From Anniella stebbinsi (taxonomy: Eukaryota; Chordata; Lepidosauria; Squamata; Anniellidae): a DNA stretch of 64,000 bases. The stretch lies in contig JARDYH010000001.1 of the NCBI GenBank assembly GCA_029215795.1, positions 116,090,533-116,154,532 on the forward strand. The letters run 5' to 3'. The notes under the pieces are model-generated. The model saw only the letters and a list, made by a program, of their open reading frames with translations, had not been told where the DNA came from and ran no database searches. A program made the translations under genes and the position numbers. Shown one piece after another: positions 56,310-64,000 of this stretch. The first letter of the stretch is position 1. Every line of letters starts with the position of its first letter.

Positions 56310-59295
56310 TAGGGGTGTGCATCGGATCGGATCCGATCCACGATACGAATCCGATCCGACCCAAAATCGGGAAAATCCGATCCGATCCGATCCGGACAAC
56401 CTCCGATCCGATCCGATCCGATCCGATGAGGTCCGATCCGGATCGGACGCCATTTTGAATGCTTTTTCCCATAGCCAAGTATTGTTTTACAAAAACGCCT
56501 ATAACTTTTTCATTTTTAAAGATAGAAGGATGAAACTTGGGCACATTGTAGACTGGTTAGGGGTAGTTATCTGTGAGAAATTTCAGAAAGATTGGTGCAT
56601 GCATTTTGTGGCAATTAATTTTTTAATAAATACCCAGGAATGCCTATAACTTTGTCATTTTTAAAGTTACACACATGAAACTTTGCCACATTGTAGGGGG
56701 TACCTTGGGACCTATGTGTGTGAAATTTCAGAAACGTAGGTGCTTGTCTTGTGTGGCAATTAATTTTTAGAAAAATGGGTAGTAGTGGGGTAAATACAGT
56801 TACGCCTCCCATTTTTTTATTTTTGAAGATACAAACAGGAAACTTGGGCACATTACAGGTACCACTTGCCTTGATATGTGTGTGAAATTTCAGAAACATT
56901 GGAGCTTTCCTTGTGTGGCAATTAATTTTTGAAACAATGAGGAAAGAAACACCTATAACTTTGTCATTTTTAAAGTTACACACATGAAACTTTGCCACAT
57001 TGTAGGTGGTACCTTGGGACCCATGTGTGTGAAATTTCGGAAACGTAGGTGCTTGCCTTGTGTGGCAATTAATTTTTTAATAAATACCCAGGAATGCCTA
57101 TAACTTTGTCATTTTTAAAGTTACACACATGAAACTTTGCCACATTGTAGGCGGTACCTTGGGACCTATGTGTGTGAAATTTCGGAAACGTAGGTGCTTG
57201 CCTTGTGTGGCAATTAATTTTAGAAAAATGAGTAGTGGTGGGGTAAATACAGTTACGCCTCCCACTTTTTTATTTTTGAAGATACAAACAGGAAACATGG
57301 GCACATTACAGGTACCACTTGGCTTGATATGTGTGTAAAATTTCAGACAGCTGGGTCCAGGCATGTGGTGGCAAGGTATTTTTGAAACAATGAGGAAAGA
57401 AACGCCTATAACTTTTTTATTTTAAAAGTTAGAAGTCTGAACATTGCTCACTTTGTAGATGGGTTAGGGGTAGATATGTGTCAGAAATTTCAGAATTATA
57501 GGTCCAGGCATTTGATGGCTATGGAATTTTTAAATTACATGTTTCAAAAAAAATTCTACAGAGGCCAGGTCTTCCCCTCCCGCTTCCCGCGAAGAAAAGG
57601 AAACACTCTCTCGTCTCGATCCCTTTGATCCTTGCTAGTAGTATCCATTACAGGGCTCGTGTTTCCTTTCCTACTTTCACTTTTCAAGCAGTACGGCTGA
57701 GCCTAGCTGAGTTTTGCAGCCATGCGTGCAAGGAAGGATCACTCTGGTCTCGATCCCTTTGATCCTTGGTAGTATCCATTACAGGGCTCGTGTCTGCTTG
57801 AGTACAAAGTGAAAGCAGACACGAGCCCTGTAATGGATACTACCAAGGATCAAAGGGATCGAGACCAGAGTGATCCTTCCTTGCACGCATGGCTGCAAAA
57901 CTCAGCTAGGCTCAGCCGTTCTGCTTGAAAAGTGAAAGTAGGAAAGGAAACACGAGCCCTGTAATGGATACTACTAGCAAGGATCAAAGGGATCGAGACG
58001 AGAGAGTGTTTCCTTTTCTTCGCGGGAAGCGGGAGGGGAAGACCTGGCCTCTGTAGAGATTTTTTTGAAACATGTAATTTAAAAATTCCATAGCCATCAA
58101 ATGCCTGGACCTATAATTCTGAAATTTCTGACACATATCTACCCCTAACCCATCTACAAAGTGAGCAATGTTCAGACTTCTAACTTTTAAAATAAAAAAG
58201 TTATAGGCGTTTCTTTCCTCATTGTTTCAAAAATACCTTGCCACCACATGCCTGGACCCAGCTGTCTGAAATTTTACACACATATCAAGCCAAGTGGTAC
58301 CTGTAATGTGCCCATGTTTCCTGTTTGTATCTTCAAAAATAAAAAAGTGGGAGGCGTAACTGTATTTACCCCACCACTACCCATTTTTCTAAAATTAATT
58401 GCCACACAAGGCAAGCACCTACGTTTCCGAAATTTCACACACATAGGTCCCAAGGTACCGCCTACAATGTGGCAAAGTTTCATGTGTGTAACTTTAAAAA
58501 TGACAAAGTTATAGGCATTCCTGGGTATTTATTAAAAAATTAATTGCCACACAAGGCAAGCACCTACGTTTCTGAAATTTCACACACATGGGTCCCAAGG
58601 TACCACCTACAATGTGGCAAAGTTTCATGTGTGTAACTTTAAAAATGACAAAGTTATAGGTGTTTCTTTCCTCATTGTTTCAAAAATTAATTGCCACACA
58701 AGGAAAGCTCCAATGTTTCTGAAATTTCACACACATATCAAGGCAAGTGGTACCTGTAATGTGCCCAAGTTTCCTGTTTGTATCTTCAAAAATAAAAAAA
58801 TGGGAGGCGTAACTGTATTTACCCCACTACTACCCATTTTTCTAAAAATTAATTGCCACACAAGACAAGCACCTACGTTTCCGAAATTTCACACACATAG
58901 GTCCCAAGGTACCCCCTACAATGTGGCAAAGTTTCATGTGTGTAACTTTAAAAATGACAAAGTTATAGGCATTCCTGGGTATTTATTAAAAAATTAATTG
59001 CCACAAAATGCATGCACCAATCTTTCTGAAATTTCTCACGGATAACTACCCCTAACCAGTCTACAATGTGCCCAAGTTTCATCCTTCTATCTTTAAAAAT
59101 GAAAAAGTTATAGGCGTTTTTGTAAAACAATACTTGGCTATGGGAAAAAGCATTCAAAATGGCGTCCGATCCGGATCGGACATCTGGTCCGATCCGATCC
59201 GACCAGCCTCCGATCCGATCCGATCCGATCCGACCCCCCAGGTCCGATTCCGATCCGCTATCCGATCCAATCCGGGGGGTCAGTGCACATCCCTA
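56310..59295. mobile_element. hAT-like foldback element, 2,986-bp near-perfect palindrome (H3)
   Basis: The left end is TAGGGGTGTGCA and the right end, inward, TAGGGATGTGCA, flanked by exact 8-bp duplications. The arms are about 1,490 bp (56310-57799) and 1,483 bp (57813-59295) around a 13-bp spacer. In the inner 200 bp that I compared base by base I found one difference. Each end has about a dozen GATCCG/CGGATC words. Each arm has seven modules of about 145-160 bp in the order a-b-c-b-b-c-d from the outside, against a-b-c-d in the element at 42200. The central arm ends contain a unique GC-richer block with 'atccctttgatccttg' repeated. Open frames up to 127 codons on both strands are by-products of the modules. 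No transposase was recognised. Confidence 0.92.
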
Positions 59296-59303
59296 CTAAG
59301 AAG

Positions 59304-60949
59304 TTGCAGATTCCAATCTCCATCTCTTGTCTCTTTTAATTAATGGGATTCTCTGCCCAAGTATTTTTTTTTAGTTGGAGGAGCTGGTCTTTTAAGAGCT
59401 GACAACCATTTGACATTACCGGGCTCCGCCTTTGGGTTTTGGGGAATGAATCCATCTCTTAAAACTGACAAAATGAGATGCAGTCCACCTGGCAACCCTA
59501 TGGGGAAGATCTGCTCAGAGTTGAACATTTTTCGATTCCATTAATTTCAATGGGAAAGTTGCTTAGATCACTCTCATTTAAGTCAATGTGACTCAAAATT
59601 CTTTTAACACAGGTTGCATTGTGTGCTAGGCTAATAGCAGATGAAAATGTTCTAATCTTAAGGCAGTATACTTTTTTAATGTTGACAATGAAGTATTATG
59701 ACATGTTTATCAAGTATGGTCTTTATCACCTTGTTCCTTGGGGATTTCAAATAGTTTTACGGAAACATTTCCCTTCAGTGTGGTTTGCTTGCACTTGGAC
59801 TTTGAGACAGATAACACATGGAGAGAAACGGTGCGCAACCTGCATGTAAAGCAACTGTGCTGTAAAAACAATTCTCCTTCTAATGGCCACAGAGTGCCTG
59901 GAATGAGCTTTGATTATTAATAGGAGCTGCAAGGTTACATCTTGTAAGCTACATGGCATTTTCTCGCTGCAGTTATTTTTCCATGCAAAGAAATATATAT
60001 ATATAATGCTGCTTTCCCCCTCTTTTTGTCCCGGCAACTTTGAGAGGGTGCACACTGATGAAGGCTCTCATTTTTACTTAACATTTTAAAATAAAGTTTG
60101 AAAATCAGAAAATTTAGAATCTCCCTGCTAGGATCCTCCCCTCTACTTGCATGTTAATAAATAGACTCTCCTTGCACTTTTGCTTATACATTCTTGGTTC
60201 CCCCTTTTAAAAATCCTTAAAAGTCTTCATGAAATAAGAACCCTCTTATCTCTAGTTTGCAGGTAATTGTTTCTGTCCTTAGTAGACCCCAGTGCAGCTT
60301 CCTTGTCATCCAGGAGTCCAAGTTACTTCCATAAGGCATTAGCATATTAAACAGATTGGAGAGTGACAAGTTACAGGGTTCTTAATAAAGAAGTAATCAA
60401 GGTTTAGAGCATATCAGCCATATAAAGTCAAATACTTAAGAGAGCCTGGAGGCTAGCTATCATAGAGCCAAGTATCTGTTTAAAATGTCTCAATGTGATG
60501 AATGAAGCAAAATGATGAATATATACAGATAACGTTTTTGTCCTGTTAAAATTTGACATTTATTTCACATTTTTCATTGCAGTGGACATTTGATTATCTG
60601 CCTGGTTGTTTCAGAAGTGATATGTTTTCTTGCACTTACATGTTTGTTTGTGTTGGATTGATCTTTTATGTTTTTAAAAATGCTTATATGCAAGAAAGGG
60701 TTGGTCTGTATGTTTTAGCAAAGCTACATCAATATCAGCTCTCCTAGTATAATAGACCTACAAAATAACACTGGGCCAATTAGTTGCGAAGTTTATAATT
60801 GAGATTCTCACAAGTACAACTGTGTGAATTTGTTTACATATGTACACAATCCATCAGACTTTTAAAACAACTGTATCAGTTATGCTGGTCTATCTCACAA
60901 CAACTTTGATAGTTATGTCTAATCTCTTTAACAACATCATTATCGAGCC
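59304..60949. other. Mostly unassigned; repeat-like segment at 59340-59530
   Basis: The antisense of 59340-59530 encodes a short proline-rich frame with text ('caggtggactgca'-like) that I associate with a dispersed reptile repeat. The remainder is AT-rich without features. Confidence 0.4.
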
Positions 60950-62557
60950 TACTCTGTGGCAGTGAGGGTGGCGAAGAGACAGTTCTTCTCCACCAGGATT
61001 GCATCTTCACAGTGTCGTCCGGCGGAGCTTTTCCGAGTGGTTCGTGGCCTGGTACACTCTGGGCCAGGGCAAGAGATGGTGGAACCCTCGGTAGCACGCT
61101 GTGACGAGTTTGCACGGCACTTTGAAGATAAAGTCGCTCAGATTCGTCTTGAATTGGACACCACGCTTAATGCAGCTCCGCTAGTAGAGGCGTTCAGAGA
61201 ACCGTCTGGTCCAGTTTTATTGGATGAGTTTGAGTTACTGAGGCCTGAGGATGTGGACAAGGTGCTTGGCCAAGTCCGGTCGACCACTTGTGTGCTTGAC
61301 CCTTACCCGTCATGGCTAATTACATCAAATAAGGATGGGACCGCCGGCTGGGTCCAGGAGGTTGTAAATGCCTCCTTGAGAGAGGGAGTGGTGCCGGCCT
61401 CGTTAAAAGAGGTGGTAATCAGACCACTCCTGAAAAAGCCTAACCTGGACCTGGAAGGTGTTAACAACTATAGGCCGGTGGCGAACATTCCTTTCCTGGG
61501 CAAGGTGCTTGAGCGGGTGGTTGCAGGACAACTCCAGACACTCTTGAATGAAACTGATTCTCTAGATCCATTTCAATCGGGTTCAGGCCTGGTTTTGGAA
61601 CAGAAACTGCCTTGGTCGCCCTGTGGGATGACCTTTGCTGGGAGAGGGACAGGGAGAGTGCGACCCTGTTGGTTCTCTTGGACCTCTCAGCGGCTTTCGA
61701 TACCATCGACCATGGTATCCTTCTGGATAGGTTGTCTGGGCTGGGAGTTGGAGGCATTGCGCTGCAGTGGTTCCGCTCCTACTTGGATGACTGTTTTCAG
61801 AAGGTGGTGCTGGGGGATTATTGCTCTGTGCCGTGGCATTTAAGCCATGGGGTTCCATAGGGCTCTATTTTATCCCCTATGCTGTTTAACATATACATGA
61901 AGCCGCTGGGAGAGGTTATCCGGAGATGTGGGCTGAGATGTCATCAATATGCGGATGATACCCAGCTCTACCTCTCCTTTTCATCAAACCCAGGTGAGGC
62001 AGTGGCTGTTCTGAATCAGTGCCTGGGCACGGTAATGGACTGGATGAGGGCTAACAAACTGAGACTCAATCCAGACAAGATGGAGGTACTGTTAGCAGGT
62101 GGTTCGTCTGTCCGGCGAGGTGATGTTCACCCTGTTCTGGAGGGGGTTGCACTCCCCCTAAAGGATCGGGTCCGTAGTTTGGGGGTGCTCTTGGATCAAG
62201 AACTGTCACTTGAGGCACAGGTGAACTTGGTGGCAAAGAGCACCTTTTACCAGCTTAGGTTGATATACCAACAACCCTTATCTGGACAGAGATAGTCTAG
62301 CTACAGTTATCCATGCTCTCATAACCTCTCGTTTGGATTACTGCAATGCGTTATACGTGGGGCTGCCTTTGAAAACGGTCCGGAAACTTCAGCTGGTACA
62401 AAACAGGGCAGCCAGATTGTTAATGGGGACTGGCCAACGAGACCATATTACGCCAGTCCTTTTCCAACTTCACGGGCTGCCGATCCAGGTCCGGGCCCAA
62501 TTCAAAGTGCTGGTACTAACATTTAAAGCCCTAAACGGCTCGGGCCAGGTTATCTAA
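60950..62557 (+). pseudogene. L2 reverse transcriptase, frameshifted
   Basis: The first frame (60956 to about 61590) gives AVRVAKRQFFSTRIASSQCR and later NNYRPVANIPFLGKVLERVV. The second (61612-61860) has [19 protein letters not shown] and ends at an in-frame TAG just after HGVP, in RT motif B. The third (61879-62295) has MLFNIYMKPLGEVIRR and the catalytic HQYADDTQLYL. The C-terminal frame (62333-62557) has DYCNALYVGLP and KLQLVQNRAARLL. The YADD aspartates are intact, but no continuous product is possible. Confidence 0.9.
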
Positions 62558-63026
62558 AGGAACGCCTCCTCCCATATGTACCTGCCCGGACCCTAAGATC
62601 ATCTACAGGGGTCCTTCTCCATGAGCCCTGCCAAAGGAAGTGAGGCAGGTGGCCACTAGGAGGAGGGCTTTCTCCGCTGTGGCACCCCGGCTGTGGCATG
62701 AGCTACCCAGAGAGGTTTGCCCAGTGCCTACTTTGCACTCTTTTCGTCCCAGGTGAAGACCTTTTTATTCTCCCAGTATTTTAACAGTTAAATTAACTCA
62801 ATTTTAATCCTTGCTGTTTAAAATTTGTATTTTAATCTGTATTAATTCCTGCTGCTTGGTTTTATTCTGTTTGTGTTTTTATATTGTATGTTATTTTGTG
62901 TTTTTAGATTGTGGCTTGTTTTATATTTTTAAAATTATTTCATGGTTTTAATTTTTGTGAACCGCCCAGAGAGCTTCGGCTATGGGGCGGTATAAAAATG
63001 CAATAAAATAAATAAATAATAAATAA
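60950..63026 (+). mobile_element. L2-clade LINE (subfamily B), 5'-truncated
   Basis: Starts in the linker before the RT domain and runs to a tail of AAT/AAAT units at about 63000-63026. The 3' untranslated region has 'gaaccgcccagagagcttcg' and then 'ggggcggt', which form a stem-loop like that of subfamily A but with different sequence. Frames contain at least two shifts and one stop. Confidence 0.9.
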
Positions 63027-63028
63027 CC

Positions 63029-63781
63029 ATAACAGGTATGTCCTACGGAATCCTGGTGTATCTCTCCGTTTCAATCAGATGAGGTCTTCCCCAGGTATTC
63101 CTATAGACCTCTCAAGTTTAATAACATTTACAATAACTGGTAATGTTGCAGAAAACAACACTTCTTAAACAGGACAACGCCTGATAACACTGCAGAAAAT
63201 AACACTTCCTGAATATGCAATTTTTAACAATGGTGTTATGGTCCTGATAAAAGCAAAATAACCTCCTTTATTAATTGGTTGAAGTGGAGGAAGTCCCTAT
63301 GAAAGAGGGCCTTAGTCCAGTTTTTGCTGCCCCAAACATATCCAAAATGTACAGTTAGTGATTTTCTATTTTTTACACTCTCCTTTCCCAAAATATATAG
63401 TTACTTTCCAGACCAGTCACCAAGCAGCTGATGCTGCCACGGCAGACATAAATCAGGAAGTGAGCAGAATGATGTATATACAAAAATGCCATTCACAAAT
63501 TAAAGTTACAGTACTTATTAAGGAGAATTTACAAGAAATGCTGACAGGTCAATATGTTCATTTAAACCTACAGGAGCTAGAGATTTAAGAGTAAAGGTCC
63601 AGAATGCTTCCCTCTGTAGTAAGACACTATCCACATCAATTGTATTATACAGATGTAGTCTTGACTGCTCAATCACAAAGAAGGAAAAATCACCCCATTT
63701 GTGTGATTTATCAATACCATGGGACAAGAGGAGCATCCATAACTTTATTCTTGATTTTACTATGATGTGCCACATCAACAA
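63029..63781 (-). mobile_element. Penelope-like element, 3' end with GIY-YIG endonuclease remnant
   Basis: On the minus strand, 63781-63518 encodes KWGDFSFFVIEQSR followed by LLQREAFWTFTLKSLAPVGL and NEHIDLSAFL. This is the C-terminal end of Penelope-like retroelement proteins, downstream of the GIY-YIG nuclease core. The upstream part of the frame no longer matches. The region 63029-63517 would be its 3' untranslated part, ending close to the A/T-rich tail of the L2 element. Penelope-like elements use this endonuclease instead of an apurinic-type or restriction-like one. Truncated and inactive. Confidence 0.8.
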
Positions 63782-63839
63782 CTGTTTACCAGACAGCCTA
63801 GTTGCTCTACATCAAGGATATTTTTCCATTCAATATTCT

Positions 63840-64000
63840 CCATTATCCTTTTTGATTAATAAGATTATTAGAAAACACTGGCATCTTGTCAGTGATTTAC
63901 CTGGTAATTCTCATGTATCTTTGGTAAATTATCGCAGAACTACATCTTTTAAGGTCCTTCTAGTACATTCTGATTCCCACCCACCCCAAGTGCTATATTG
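63840..64000 (+). pseudogene. Penelope-like element coding fragment, opposite orientation
   Basis: On the plus strand the sequence encodes FLINKIIRKHWHLVSDLPGN then VNYRRTTSFKVLLVHSD, which matches the linker between the reverse transcriptase and the GIY-YIG domain in Penelope-like proteins. It faces the minus-strand fragment at 63029-63781 and runs out of the window. Opposite-strand pieces side by side fit the inverted arrangements typical of these elements, or a 5' inversion during insertion. Confidence 0.7.

Noticed and set aside
56615..58997. Repeated open frames of about 70-127 codons on both strands of the large palindrome
   Set aside because: The frames repeat because the DNA modules repeat and because the arms are mirror copies. 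The translations match no protein family that I recognise and lack any transposase motif.
56310..59295. Regularly spaced modules as a possible CRISPR-like array
   Set aside because: Units are about 145-160 bp, diverged, in inverted arms and bounded by hAT-type termini in a vertebrate genome. There are no short exact repeats with unique spacers.

Overview
The window looks like a gene-poor, repeat-dense stretch of vertebrate nuclear DNA, most likely from a squamate reptile (a lizard more probably than a snake). This rests on the repeat mixture: L2-clade LINEs of two subfamilies, CR1-like LINE pieces, an R4/Dong-clade LINE sitting in TAA microsatellites, a Penelope-like element, a tRNA-derived SINE whose head resembles tRNA-Ala, many foldback (MITE-like) DNA elements and numerous microsatellites. 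The species cannot be named from sequence alone. There are no bacterial-style operons, RNA genes or CRISPR arrays.

The only host-gene signal I can support is one 242-bp exon on the minus strand (13952-14193). It encodes the nucleophile-elbow region of MEST (mesoderm-specific transcript, an alpha/beta-hydrolase) and has correctly phased splice sites on both sides. I found no companion exon, so it is either part of a gene with very large introns or an isolated duplicate.

Layout. 1-13 kb holds microsatellites, foldback elements, a GC-rich 173-bp hairpin (6994-7166), an R4 3' fragment (8778-9430), a minus-strand LTR-like repeat (10245-11010) and old CR1 and L2 debris. 13-17 kb holds the MEST exon and ancient L2. 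17.3-19.9 kb holds a 5'-truncated R4 element split by an 863-bp hAT-like foldback element with an 8-bp target duplication. 20-36 kb is mostly unassigned, with SINEs (one inserted in another), an LTR, direct repeats and short foldbacks. 36.3-38.2 kb holds an L2 element with reverse transcriptase and a 3' stem-loop. 42.2-43.7 kb holds a second hAT-like foldback. 43.8-46.5 kb holds decayed L2 and CR1-like copies. 52.9-54.0 kb is a stack of nested insertions: a hAT-like element with an 8-bp duplication that contains a solo LTR with a 5-bp duplication. 56.3-59.3 kb is a 2,986-bp near-perfect palindrome, the largest of the hAT-like foldbacks. 60.95-63.03 kb holds another L2. The window ends in a Penelope-like element with two oppositely oriented coding pieces.

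The most unusual system is the trio of hAT-like foldback elements (18479-19341, 42200-43724, 56310-59295). They share terminal sequence and 8-bp target duplications. Their inverted arms are built from about 145-160-bp modules, and in the largest copy the same module expansion appears in both arms, which is evidence of arm homogenisation or hairpin copying. No open frame resembling a hAT transposase was seen, so these are inferred to be non-autonomous.
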